DNA from: an uncultured Bacteroidales bacterium
GTDB lineage: Bacteria; Bacteroidota; Bacteroidia; Bacteroidales; UBA932
NCBI GenBank assembly: GCA_900318015.1
Contig: ONJB01000010.1
Location: 1-64,000 of the forward strand
DNA length: 64,000 nucleotides
Direction: 5' to 3'
Positions within the stretch are counted from its first letter, which is position 1. Each line of letters begins with the position of its first letter. The position numbers and the translations under genes are program-made. Shown here piece after piece: positions 1 to 7,752 of this stretch. The notes below the pieces were generated by a model. It was not told the origin of the DNA. It saw only the letters and a list, made by a program, of their open reading frames with translations, and did not search any database.

Positions 1-19
1 TCTTTCGGCAAATTTACGT

Positions 20-27
20 TATTTTTG
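20..27 (+). promoter_or_regulatory. -7 promoter box (TATTTTTG)
   Basis: TATTTTTG matches the Bacteroidota -7 consensus TAnnTTTG and lies 46 bases before the ATG at 74, so it can drive the lipoprotein/barrel gene pair. No clear -33 element is seen this close to the window edge. Confidence 0.5.
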
Positions 28-73
28 TGCAAGATTCGTCCCCGGGGGGATTTATCTTGTAAACGCGACAACC

Positions 74-463
74 ATGAAATTCTTGCATAATCTTTTGAAG
101 GGAGCATCCCTCACCGGGGCCCTGTTCGTGTTCCAGGCCTGCTACGGCATGCCTCAGTCCCCGCTGGACCTGGAAGGGGGCGAGGCGCCCATGTCCTTCT
201 CCCTAGTTTCCCGCACCACGGGCGAACCCCTCGAGGGCATCCGAATCAAAGGCGGCTCCTGGAAACATGACATGGAAAGGGAGGATGTGCTGGGAATCAC
301 GGACGCCAGCGGCCGCTGCCGCGTGGAAATTCCCTATTACCGGAATCAGGAAGGCCCCTTCCTCCGGTTCGAGGACCCGCAAGGAGCGTTCGTCGTCAAG
401 GACACCACCCTGGCGGACCTCCGCGACCGGGAAATCGTCATCACGCTGGACTCCGTGCAATGA
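74..463 (+). CDS. small lipoprotein, radical-SAM-associated lipoprotein-like
   Basis: A 129-residue secreted protein. The N-terminus is a lipoprotein signal peptide with a hydrophobic core and lipobox ending in Cys23 (LFVFQAC), so it should be anchored in the envelope. The mature part begins YGMPQ and then carries a short beta-rich domain (about residues 40-125) with a TTGEPLEGIRI turn typical of carboxypeptidase-regulatory or transthyretin-like folds. Bacteroidales have small lipoproteins with a similar YGxP motif just after the Cys that are annotated as radical-SAM-associated, and this is my best guess for the family. No radical SAM gene is visible here, but the window starts only 73 bases upstream. 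The stop overlaps the next start (ATGA), so the two genes are probably co-translated. Confidence 0.6.
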   Translation: MKFLHNLLKGASLTGALFVFQACYGMPQSPLDLEGGEAPMSFSLVSRTTGEPLEGIRIKGGSWKHDMEREDVLGITDASGRCRVEIPYYRNQEGPFLRFEDPQGAFVVKDTTLADLRDREIVITLDSVQ

Positions 464-1107
464 AAGCGCGCCTGACTGCCCTCGTGGCGCTGATGCTGCT
501 GGGCGTCTCCGCCTATGCCCAGGAGGAGGATCCGCCCTTCTTCAAGCAGTTTTCGGTGGAAATCGCCACCGGTATTCCGCCCATCCACACCCTTCTCGAG
601 GTAAACGGCACCAAATACGACAAGTCGCTCGCCCAACAAGGGAAACAGCCTGACATGGATGGCGCCTGGATGCCCGCGTTGAGCCTGTCCGCCGTCTGGA
701 AGACGGCCCGCCGTTGGGAGATGGTCCTGACGGGTGGCGTTTCCTGGTGCCACCACAAGGTCATCCAATACGGAACCTTCGGCATCGACCCGTATGGGAA
801 TCCCCGGTACAACCTGAAAGATCCCCATCCCGACGGATGGAGAGACTCCGCCCCCATCGGCGCCCTCTTTTTCCAGGCGCGCTGCTTCTGGAACCCCACG
901 CAAAAAGTCAAGCTCTACTCCGCTTTCGGCGGCGGCATCGTGCTGGGCGGTAAGGACCATTTCTTCTCGGACAGCCTCGTGGGCATCGTCCCGTCCATCA
1001 CCCCCATCGCCGTCCGCTTCGGCACCGGCCCCCTCAAATTCTTCATCGAAAACACCTACAGCCCCGCCGCCACCGCCTTGAACCTCGGCCTCGGCTGGAC
1101 GTTCTAG
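460..1107 (+). CDS. outer-membrane beta-barrel protein, hypothetical
   Basis: A 215-residue protein with a Sec signal peptide (cleavage after SAYA, about residue 20). The rest alternates short hydrophobic and polar stretches and ends in Leu-Gly-Trp-Thr-Phe, the aromatic C-terminus expected of an outer-membrane barrel recognised by the BAM machinery. It contains no catalytic motif I recognise. It starts inside the stop codon of the preceding lipoprotein gene (ATGA overlap), so the two probably form a lipoprotein/barrel pair working together at the outer membrane. The gene is followed at once by a 26-bp REP-like hairpin (1109-1134). The function is unknown. Confidence 0.65.
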   Translation: MKARLTALVALMLLGVSAYAQEEDPPFFKQFSVEIATGIPPIHTLLEVNGTKYDKSLAQQGKQPDMDGAWMPALSLSAVWKTARRWEMVLTGGVSWCHHKVIQYGTFGIDPYGNPRYNLKDPHPDGWRDSAPIGALFFQARCFWNPTQKVKLYSAFGGGIVLGGKDHFFSDSLVGIVPSITPIAVRFGTGPLKFFIENTYSPAATALNLGLGWTF

Positions 1108-1108
1108 A

Positions 1109-1134
1109 GATTCCGGGTCAAGCCCGGAATGACG
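1109..1134 (+). repeat. 26-bp REP-like hairpin (GAT...ATGACG family), copy 1
   Basis: The stem ATTCCGGG pairs with CCCGGAAT around a short loop, with GAT-type 5' and GACG 3' ends. The same 26 bases occur at 22221-22246 and, on the other strand, at 19424-19449. It sits 1 base after the stop of the barrel gene and may also act as a transcript end. Confidence 0.8.
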
Positions 1135-1240
1135 GATGGGACGAGATCCTTTGTAGATGAATCAAAGGGAAAGTGCCTCCAACCCTCTCACAAACGTTCC
1201 TTTCTTTCCCAACCCACGACCACAACCACCAGGATTTCCC

Positions 1241-1394
1241 TGTACAAGTCTCGCATGTACATCAAGACGGCCCTCAAACGGGGTTTCCATGTACAAGTCT
1301 CCCGGGCGTAAGCCCCAGAAGGCAAGATTGGCGGAGACTTGAACACAATTGTCGCCTTTGAAACGCCTGAACTTGTACAAGCGAGACTTGTGCA
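1241..1394 (+). repeat. 154-bp structured element, copy A (solitary)
   Basis: The layout is arm 1241-1261 (21), spacer 1262-1289 (28), inner hairpin 1290-1345 (56), spacer 1346-1373 (28), arm 1374-1394 (21). Each arm is a hairpin: stem TGTACAAG, 5-base loop TCTCG, stem close to CTTGTACA. The right arm is the inverted copy, with loop CGAGA. The inner part opens with TGTACAAGTCTC and closes with GAGACTTGAACA, giving a stem of about 12 bp around 31-32 bases that include GGGC-GTAA-GCCC. Copies B and C have the same lengths to the base but different spacers. No transposase gene is near this copy, so it looks non-autonomous. Confidence 0.85.
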
Positions 1395-1491
1395 CTGCGC
1401 GCGTTGTGCACCGAGTGAGAGAGAGAAGAATTTCCCGGCAGCGAAGAGATGCCGCCCGGCAAAGACGGGATTTCGCCAAACTGACGACCGT

Positions 1492-1543
1492 CAGCACGGG
1501 AGAGGGAACGTTTTATGGTGTTATTGTTCCCTCTCGCGTGCTG
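1492..1543. terminator. long inverted repeat, 18-bp stem
   Basis: CAGCACGGGAGAGGGAAC (1492-1509) pairs with GTTCCCTCTCGCGTGCTG (1526-1543) with one mismatch around a 16-base AT-rich loop. It lies between two convergent genes, so a bidirectional terminator is plausible, but there is no flanking T run. It could instead be another structured repeat. Confidence 0.5.
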
Positions 1544-1612
1544 GCAGAATTCTCCACTCGCTTCGCACGGTCGAAATGGCAAGGGGCGAGGCGCAGGCGG
1601 AATGACGGGGGC

Positions 1613-1960
1613 TTAGAACTTCACCTCGACGGGTTTACCATCATAAGAGACCGCCACGCCGGGGGCGTCGGGGTCGTAGGACCACGGGCGGCCCGGCTCG
1701 ACCAGGACTACGCGGAAGGTACGGTTCTGGAGCATGCCTTCGAAGGAGCCTTTGCGCTCGCCGATGGTGAGGGTGCGGGCGGCCTCGTCCCAGGTGATGG
1801 GGATGTTGGCGAAGAAGCCCTTCTCGTAGTTGTAGTTCACGTTCTCGTCCTCGTAGAGGTTGAAGCAGGCGTCCTTGCCGGCATAGACGGCGAGGAGGAT
1901 GTCGTCCGCGGGCTTCTCGTCGGACCACTGCATGGCCGAACGGGCGGGATTCCGTATCGA
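1613..1960 (-). pseudogene. out-of-frame C-terminal piece of the GH31 enzyme
   Basis: From about 1935 down to the stop at 1613 the coding sense continues in a different frame from the main GH31 frame. It reads AMQWSDEKPADDI, then YEDENVNYNYEKGFF, and ends GKPVEVKF. This is the usual C-terminal beta-sandwich of bacterial GH31 enzymes (DUF5110-type). The upstream frame loses sense just after TGQYIDTESRPFG, so the break is near 1930-1960. Family members normally have about 25 further residues here, including an IPLYVRAGSIIP-like strand, so there is net loss of sequence as well as a shift. Confidence 0.75.
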
Positions 1961-4373
1961 TGTACTGGCCCGTATAGAAGTCATACCAGCCGCCCTTCGG
2001 GAAATAGACGCGGCGGCTGCGGGCCTGGTACTCGTACACCGGGCACGGCATCAGGGCCGGGCCGAAGAGCCACTGGTCGGACAGGTCGTGGACCTGCGGG
2101 TCGTCCGGGAAGTCCATCGGCAGGCCGCGCATGATCGTATAGTCGTCGAAATGGACGGCGCCCGCGAGGGAATAGATGTACGGCATCAAGCGGTAGCGCA
2201 GGCGCATGTACCAGAGGATGGACTCGTAGGTCTCGGAGCCTTCCGGGGCGATGTTCCAAAGTTCGCGCGCCGGTGCCTGTCCATGGGTGCGGAACAGCGG
2301 GACGAAGGTGCCGAACTGGTGCCAGCGGGTCTGGAGCTCCCGCCATTCGGGGAGGTTCGCCGGGTTGTAGAACTTGCTCATCACGCAGAAGCCGCCGATG
2401 TCCATGCCCCACATCGGAAGGCCGGCCATGGAATAGTTCAGGCCGGCGGCCATCTGCATCCGCATGTCATACCAGGATGTGCCGATGTCACCGCTCCAGG
2501 AGGCCGTGGAATAGCGCTGGAGGCCCGCAAAGCCGTTGCGGGTGAGGAGGAACACGCGGGTATTGGGATTGACCTCGCGCTGGCCGGTGTAGATGGCGTC
2601 GGCATTCACGAGGGAATAGGCCGTGAAGTATTCCGTGGACGGACCGAGGGCCGTCGGGGTGAGGAGCCACTTGAAATAGTCCCACGGCAGGCAGTCGCGG
2701 AGATTGGGTTCCGAAGCGTCCATCCACCAGGCGTCAATCTTCTTCCCGTACTTGGAGTACAGGGACTCGTCCATCTGGCGCCAGAACATCTTGCGCCCGC
2801 CTTCGGCATAGGCGTCGTAGAAGGTCTGCGGGTGGTTGAGCCAGTCCACGAGGCCGGTGTCCTCGGCGTGCGTGTAGGCGTAGCCCGCTTCCTTGAGCTC
2901 CTTGTAATGGTCCGTGTTCGTGTAGAACTTGGGCCAGACGCTGATCATAAAGCGGCCGTGCATCGCGTGGACGTCGTCCAGCATCTTTTCCGGATCCGGA
3001 TAGCGGGAGGCCTCGAACTCATGGCTTCCCCACTGGTCCTCCTTCCAGTAATGCCAGTCCTGGACGATGTTGTCAACAGGAATCTCCCGCCTGCGGAACT
3101 CCGCGAGCGTGCTCACGAGCTCGTCCTGCGTGGTATAGCGCTCGCGGCTCTGCCAGAAGCCGAAGGACCACTTCGGGTACAGGGAGGCCTTGCCCGTAAG
3201 GGTGCGGTAGCCGCTGATGACTTCGTCATAGTCGTCGCCCGCCATGAAGTAGAAGTCCAGTTCGGGCTCGAATTCCGACCAGAAGCTCAGGCGCTCCTGC
3301 TCCTCCACGCTCTGGGGCACGGCGACCTTCAGGCTGAGGTAGGAAACGCCGCCGTCGGGCTCCCAGAACACCTCGACGGGCTTGCGCTCGCCGGCCTCGA
3401 AATGGACCTTGTAGCGGAAGCTGTTCGGGTTCCAGGCCGGACGCCAGCGGCGGGACATCACTTCTTCTCCCCCGATCTTCGTGCCCTGGAAACCGGCGTA
3501 ATATTGGGTGAAATAGTAATCACCGGCCACCGGAGCCTCGAGTTCTCCCTCATATTTCACGAAAGCGCCCTGGAGCGGCAGCTTGGGCAGGTCGCCGATC
3601 CGGCGCTCATCACCATAGTCCAGGGTCTCCTCCCGCTGGACGAGCTCGTTTCCGCGGGCTGGATGGTAGGTTCCCGTCAGCGCGCCTTCCACACCGTCCT
3701 TGTCATAGAGCTTGAACACGTCGCCCAGGTGCTGATAAGGCTCGGGGTTGCCCCAACGGCTCCAGGAGTAGGCGTCGAACAGGAGGCCATAACCCTTGGA
3801 AGAGACGACGAACGGGATGCTGATCTTGGTATTGTACTGATAGAGTTCCTCATTGAGCCCCTTGTGGTCGAACTCGCCCGTCTGCTGCTGGCCGAGGCCG
3901 TAGAAGGACTCGTCCGCGGGAGAGTCGAACACGACGCGGGTGGAGTAGGCTTTCTTGCCCTCGACCTCGATGGGCGTGAAGGCTATCTGGCCGCCTTCTC
4001 CGGAGGCCAGGAGCGTCTTGCCCGCGGCATCCGTGAAGCACAGTTTCCCGGTGGCCGGGTCCACGGTGGCGGTCACGGCCGCCGTGGCCACTTTCACGAG
4101 GCCTCCTTCCGCCGTCACGGAGAAGGGCGTCTTTTCTGTAACAGGAAGCACTACGAGGCTGTTCCGATCATTGAACTTCTTGTCCGGGGTCGCGGAAACG
4201 CGGATGATCTTCTCGCCCAGCACCTGGAGCCGGACCTGGGCCGCCCCGCCTTCGGCAGGCGCCTGGAGTTTCACGGTCACCGTGTTGCCTTTCACGGCAT
4301 AGTCCTTCGGACCGCAGGAGAGGGACAGGAACGCGACGGACGTCGCAAGCAGGAGAATCTGGGGAAAACGCAT
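1641..4373 (-). CDS. GH31 alpha-xylosidase-like glycosidase with PA14 insert, frameshifted near C-terminus
   Basis: A 910-residue reading frame. It has a lipoprotein signal with lipobox Cys20 (LSLSC), so a surface or periplasmic lipoprotein. An N-terminal beta-sandwich (about 30-235) is followed by a PA14-like insert (about 245-350, GDYYFTQYYAGFQGTKI) and a GH31 TIM barrel (about 395-720). The predicted nucleophile is Asp552 in WWMDASEPN and the acid/base is Asp629 in SWSGDIG. A PA14 insert in a GH31 lipoprotein is the arrangement of Bacteroides ovatus xyloglucan alpha-xylosidase BoGH31A, hence this specificity, which is inference. After about residue 810 the frame is nonsense (Arg/His/Pro-rich), while the true C-terminus continues in another frame (1613-1960). 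The catalytic barrel is intact. No susC/susD genes are adjacent. Confidence 0.85.
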   Translation of the reverse strand: MRFPQILLLATSVAFLSLSCGPKDYAVKGNTVTVKLQAPAEGGAAQVRLQVLGEKIIRVSATPDKKFNDRNSLVVLPVTEKTPFSVTAEGGLVKVATAAVTATVDPATGKLCFTDAAGKTLLASGEGGQIAFTPIEVEGKKAYSTRVVFDSPADESFYGLGQQQTGEFDHKGLNEELYQYNTKISIPFVVSSKGYGLLFDAYSWSRWGNPEPYQHLGDVFKLYDKDGVEGALTGTYHPARGNELVQREETLDYGDERRIGDLPKLPLQGAFVKYEGELEAPVAGDYYFTQYYAGFQGTKIGGEEVMSRRWRPAWNPNSFRYKVHFEAGERKPVEVFWEPDGGVSYLSLKVAVPQSVEEQERLSFWSEFEPELDFYFMAGDDYDEVISGYRTLTGKASLYPKWSFGFWQSRERYTTQDELVSTLAEFRRREIPVDNIVQDWHYWKEDQWGSHEFEASRYPDPEKMLDDVHAMHGRFMISVWPKFYTNTDHYKELKEAGYAYTHAEDTGLVDWLNHPQTFYDAYAEGGRKMFWRQMDESLYSKYGKKIDAWWMDASEPNLRDCLPWDYFKWLLTPTALGPSTEYFTAYSLVNADAIYTGQREVNPNTRVFLLTRNGFAGLQRYSTASWSGDIGTSWYDMRMQMAAGLNYSMAGLPMWGMDIGGFCVMSKFYNPANLPEWRELQTRWHQFGTFVPLFRTHGQAPARELWNIAPEGSETYESILWYMRLRYRLMPYIYSLAGAVHFDDYTIMRGLPMDFPDDPQVHDLSDQWLFGPALMPCPVYEYQARSRRVYFPKGGWYDFYTGQYIDTESRPFGHAVVRREARGRHPPRRLCRQGRLLQPLRGRERELQLREGLLRQHPHHLGRGRPHPHHRRAQRLLRRHAPEPYLPRSPGRAGPPVVLRPRRPRRGGLL

Positions 4374-4456
4374 AGGTCGATGGGTTAATCAGTCAAAAAT
4401 ACGGTTTTTCGGGCAGAAATCAAACCGGAGAAAGGCGCCTTTTCGGGAAAAATGAC

Positions 4457-4464
4457 TATCTTCG
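4457..4464 (+). promoter_or_regulatory. -7 promoter box (TATCTTCG) before the zinc protease
   Basis: TATCTTCG is one base off TAnnTTTG and sits 26 bases before ATG 4491. It overlaps the in-frame ATG at 4452, which supports 4491 as the true start. Confidence 0.5.
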
Positions 4465-4490
4465 TGAAAATCAAACACAAAACTATTTCG

Positions 4491-6935
4491 ATGAAAAAGA
4501 TCCTCATCGCCGCCGTGGCCATCGTGATCGCGTTCGCCCCGGCATCCCTCGCCCAGCGCCCCGGAGGTCCCCGTCCCGGCGCCAAACCCGACACCGAAAA
4601 GAAAGACGAACCGGAGAAACCGGCGCCCGAGCTGAAAGTCATCGCCGGCCTCTTCGGCGTTGCCCAGCACGAAAAGGACTGGTACTTCGACATTCCCGAC
4701 AGCCTCCTCGGCCGCCGGATCCTGGCCGTGACGCGCTTCGTCAAGCATACCCCCGGCGCCTCCGAATACGGTGGCGAAATGGTCAGCGACCGCATGATCT
4801 ACTGGGAGAAAGCCCCCAACGGCAACCTCCTCCTCCGCATCGACCCGAACGTCATCCACTCCGAGGAAGGGGAAGACATCGACCTTGCCGTCAAGGCCAG
4901 CTCGGAGAATCCAATCGTGGCTTCCCTGAAGCCCGAGAAGACGGCCTCTCCCGGCTGCACGCGGGTGAAGGTCACCTCCCTGTTCGAGGGTGACAACCAG
5001 CCGTTCTCGCTCAGCCCCGCCTCCAAGCGGTCCTACAACCTGGGCGGCCTCAAGGGCGACGCGTCCTTCATCCAGAGCATCCGCACCTATCCCATCAACA
5101 CCGAGGTGACGACCACCAAGACCTTCACCTACAACGCGCCCACGCCTACCGCGGCGGGTCCTGCCGCCCGGGGCACCATGCTGCCCGCCGGCTCCCAGGC
5201 CGGAGTCGTGACGCTCGTGCTCAACACCTCGATGATCCTCCTGCCTGAAAAGCCCATGCAGCCCCGCTGGTTCGACGCCCGCGTCGGCTACTTCGCCGAC
5301 GGCTATACGGAGTTCACCGACGAGCAGCAGGCCGTGGAGCGCATCCGCTTCATCACCCGCTGGCGCCTGGAAGCCCGCCCGGAGGACGTGGAGAAGCAGA
5401 AGCGCGGCGAGCTCGTGGAGCCGATCAAGCCCATCATCTACTACATCGACCCGGCGACCCCGAAGCAGTGGCGCCCGTACCTGATCGCCGGCGTGAACGA
5501 CTGGCAGAAGGCCTTCGAGCAGGCGGGCTGGAAGAACGCCATCCGCGCCGAGGAATGGCCGGAGGACAATCCCGACATGAGCATGGAGGACGCCCGCTTC
5601 TCCGTGATCCGCTACCTCGCTTCCTCCACCGCCAACGCCTATGGACCCAATGTCCATGACCCGCGTTCCGGCGAAATCCTCGAAAGCCACATCGGCTGGT
5701 ACCACAACGTCATGACGCTCGTCCACGACTGGTACCAGGTGCAGGTGGGCGCCGTAGACCCGCGCGCCCGCAAGATGAAATATGACGACGAACTGATGGG
5801 CGACCTCATCCGCTTCGTCTCCTCCCACGAGGTGGGCCACACCCTGGGCCTGCGTGGCCTGCGTCACAACATGGGCTCCAGCAGCCAGACCCCGGTGGAG
5901 AAGCTCCGCGACAAGGAGTGGGTGGAAAAGCACGGCCACACCGTGTCCATCATGGACTACGCCCGCTTCAACTACGTGGCGCAGCCGGAGGACGGCATCG
6001 GCAAGGACGGCCTGTATCCGCGCATCAACACCTATGACAAGTGGGCCATCGAATACGGCTACAAGCCCACGCCGTTCAAGACCGCGAAGGAGGACCACCT
6101 GTACTGGAACAAGGTCATCATCGACCGGCTCGCGGCCCAGCCCGAACTCTGGTTCGGCGGTGAAGGCTCCGATTCCGACCCGCGCGCCCAGCGCGAGGAC
6201 CTCGGCGACGACGCCGTCGCGGCCAGCAACTACGGCATCATGAACCTCAAGCGCATCATCGGCCAGCTGCCGGAATGGAACGCGGAAGAGGCCGACCAGT
6301 ATGAGAACGTCTCCCGGATGTACAAGGCCCTCCTGGGCCAGTACAACCGCTACGTCGGCCACGTGGCCGCGAACATCGGCGGCCGCTTCGTCACGAACCA
6401 CAGCATCGAACAGCCGAACGCCGTCAAGTACGCCCCCGTCCCGAAGGACCGCCAGAAGCGGGCCCTGAACTGGCTGAATGACAACCTATTCCAGAAGCCG
6501 ACCTGGCTCGTGGATGTCCCCTACATCTTCGAGGTTACGGACCGCCCGGACAGCCAGATCACCCCGTACGCGAAGAGCGCCATCTCCGGCCTGCTGAATG
6601 TCCAGAAGCTCGAGCGCATGGGCCAGTTCGCGGAGTACGGTCCCGGCAACTACGCCCCCGAGGAATTCCTGGACGACCTGACCGACATGATCTTCGAAGA
6701 GCTCTACAAGGGCCGCGCGACGGACAGCTGGCGCCGCTATCTCCAGCGCACGTACGTCTCCTCCGCCCTGGAGGTCATCGCGAGCCGCGTCGCTGAAGGC
6801 ACCGACGCCCGCACCCTCCTCCTCGGCAAGGTCACCGAACTCCAGAAAAAGGCCGCCAAGGCGAAGTCCTCCGACGCCGCCACCCAGGCCCACTGGACCG
6901 AACTCTCCAAGATGATCGAGAAGGCGCTGAAGTAA
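4491..6935 (+). CDS. large zinc-dependent metalloprotease (DUF5117/DUF5118 type) with altered HExxH motif
   Basis: An 814-residue secreted protein. I start it at ATG 4491 because MKKILIAAVAIVIAF gives a clean signal peptide, while the in-frame ATG at 4452 lies in the promoter box. The N-terminal half carries the domains seen before the metzincin-like catalytic domain in this Bacteroidota family. The zinc motif HEVGH is at residues 446-450. The family norm is HEVGHTLGLRHN, but here GLR is duplicated (HEVGHTLGLRGLRHN), from a perfect 9-bp tandem repeat GGCCTGCGT at 5847-5864. This moves the third histidine from the expected position 456 to 459. The rest, including SIMDYARFNY (Met-turn-like), looks intact. 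The gene stands alone, followed by paired hairpins. Confidence 0.85.
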   Translation: MKKILIAAVAIVIAFAPASLAQRPGGPRPGAKPDTEKKDEPEKPAPELKVIAGLFGVAQHEKDWYFDIPDSLLGRRILAVTRFVKHTPGASEYGGEMVSDRMIYWEKAPNGNLLLRIDPNVIHSEEGEDIDLAVKASSENPIVASLKPEKTASPGCTRVKVTSLFEGDNQPFSLSPASKRSYNLGGLKGDASFIQSIRTYPINTEVTTTKTFTYNAPTPTAAGPAARGTMLPAGSQAGVVTLVLNTSMILLPEKPMQPRWFDARVGYFADGYTEFTDEQQAVERIRFITRWRLEARPEDVEKQKRGELVEPIKPIIYYIDPATPKQWRPYLIAGVNDWQKAFEQAGWKNAIRAEEWPEDNPDMSMEDARFSVIRYLASSTANAYGPNVHDPRSGEILESHIGWYHNVMTLVHDWYQVQVGAVDPRARKMKYDDELMGDLIRFVSSHEVGHTLGLRGLRHNMGSSSQTPVEKLRDKEWVEKHGHTVSIMDYARFNYVAQPEDGIGKDGLYPRINTYDKWAIEYGYKPTPFKTAKEDHLYWNKVIIDRLAAQPELWFGGEGSDSDPRAQREDLGDDAVAASNYGIMNLKRIIGQLPEWNAEEADQYENVSRMYKALLGQYNRYVGHVAANIGGRFVTNHSIEQPNAVKYAPVPKDRQKRALNWLNDNLFQKPTWLVDVPYIFEVTDRPDSQITPYAKSAISGLLNVQKLERMGQFAEYGPGNYAPEEFLDDLTDMIFEELYKGRATDSWRRYLQRTYVSSALEVIASRVAEGTDARTLLLGKVTELQKKAAKAKSSDAATQAHWTELSKMIEKALK

Positions 6936-6957
6936 GGCCTTCCCTCCTGAAACGCCG

Positions 6958-6984
6958 ACGGTGGTCCAAGTCCTGGACCACCGT
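6958..6984. terminator. hairpin 1 of a pair after the zinc protease
   Basis: An 11-bp perfect stem ACGGTGGTCCA / TGGACCACCGT with a 5-base loop starts 23 bases after the protease stop. It is followed by TCATTTTACC and, 10 bases further on, a T run. This is a good candidate terminator for the plus-strand gene. Confidence 0.6.
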
Positions 6985-7011
6985 CGTCATTTTACCCCCT
7001 TTTTTGCCGTT

Positions 7012-7034
7012 GGTGGTCCATCCCCTGGACCACC
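7012..7034. terminator. hairpin 2 sharing the stem of hairpin 1
   Basis: GGTGGTCCA / TGGACCACC is a 9-bp stem with a 5-base loop, repeating the core of the hairpin at 6958-6984. It lies just beyond the stop of the convergent minus-strand gene, so the pair may terminate transcription from both sides. Confidence 0.5.
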
Positions 7035-7047
7035 CTTGACACCTCCG

Positions 7048-7752
7048 TCAATTCGGGAGAACGAAAATTACGGGGTGATGATAAGTGACGCGGACGGGCT
7101 TGCCATCCTTGATGCCGGGCTTCCACTTCGGGGAGCTTTTGATGACGCGGACGGCCTCGGCGTCCAACGAAGGAAATACGCCCTTCTCCACCTCCACCTC
7201 CTGGACGCCGCCGTTGGTGCCGATCACGAATTTCACGAGAACGGTTCCCTCGATCCGGGCGTCCTTGGCGTCCTGCGGGTATTTCAGCCGTGCTGTCACC
7301 CAGGACGAGAAGGCATTGGCATCCTGGCCCTTGAAGGTAGGATACTTGTCCGGGGCCTTCATGCTTTCCAGGATCTCCGCATGCCGGGGTCCGTCGGCCT
7401 TGCGGAGCAGGTGTCCGCCGGCCATTTCGATGGTCGTGCCGTTATAGACCGTCCGGCGGCCGGCGACAGTCAGGGTGTCTCCGGGGGCAATGCCCATCTG
7501 GACAAACGACTGATTCATGCCCGGACGTCCGTCTTCGAGGCCGTAGATGTAGGCCTCGCCCGTTTCGTCCTGCAGGTAGAACACGCCGCGCTGGTCGTTG
7601 GCGCGCGGCCGGGTCACCACCCCGCGCAACACCACCAGCGAGGTGTCGCTGCGGGACATCCTGTTGAACTCGTCCGCCGTCTTGCGGACGCCCTGCGCCG
7701 CGGCCGGAAGGCCGGCGGCAAGGGCCAGAAGGGCTAAAACAACGCGTCTCAT
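7048..7752 (-). CDS. secreted protein with OB-like N-domain and TonB C-terminal domain
   Basis: A 234-residue protein with a signal peptide (cleavage after AAA, about residue 19). Residues about 30-115 form a small beta-rich domain (VVLRGVVTRPRANDQRGVFYLQD, then DTLTVAGRRTVYNGT) that resembles OB-fold tRNA-anticodon/exonuclease VII-type domains. Residues about 140-234 are a TonB C-terminal domain, with the landmark pattern ARLKYPQDAKDARIEGTVLV, VEKGVFPSLDAEAVRVI and VTYHHPVIF. It lacks the N-terminal transmembrane anchor of a classical TonB, so it is a periplasmic TonB-domain protein and not a proven energy transducer. It overlaps the upstream YfhO-like gene by 4 bases. Confidence 0.75.
   Translation of the reverse strand: MRRVVLALLALAAGLPAAAQGVRKTADEFNRMSRSDTSLVVLRGVVTRPRANDQRGVFYLQDETGEAYIYGLEDGRPGMNQSFVQMGIAPGDTLTVAGRRTVYNGTTIEMAGGHLLRKADGPRHAEILESMKAPDKYPTFKGQDANAFSSWVTARLKYPQDAKDARIEGTVLVKFVIGTNGGVQEVEVEKGVFPSLDAEAVRVIKSSPKWKPGIKDGKPVRVTYHHPVIFVLPN

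Larger units (their letters stand above)
1108..1612. other. 505-bp non-coding region with three structured repeats
   Basis: No convincing gene lies here; the short open frames have no recognisable protein signal. The region holds the REP-like hairpin at 1109-1134, the solitary 154-bp element at 1241-1394 and a long hairpin at 1492-1543. Further small dyads include TGCAC...GTGCA at 1391-1410. The stretch at about 1551-1576 resembles a hairpin motif containing TCGAAATG that I recall as common in gut Bacteroidales intergenic DNA. The two neighbouring genes converge on this region, so it also has to contain their transcription ends. Confidence 0.7.

Noticed and set aside
1241-1394. A CRISPR-like reading of the 154-bp elements, since repeats alternate with equal-length unique spacers.
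   Set aside because: Only four arms per element, in alternating orientation and of two lengths; there is no tandem array, no leader and no cas genes in the window.
1899-4388. An 829-residue open frame on the plus strand opposite the GH31 gene.
   Set aside because: It lacks any recognisable domain and is a high-GC antisense shadow; the minus strand has clear GH31 motifs.
4452-4490. An upstream ATG for the zinc protease.
   Set aside because: It overlaps the -7 box, and the next ATG begins a proper signal peptide.
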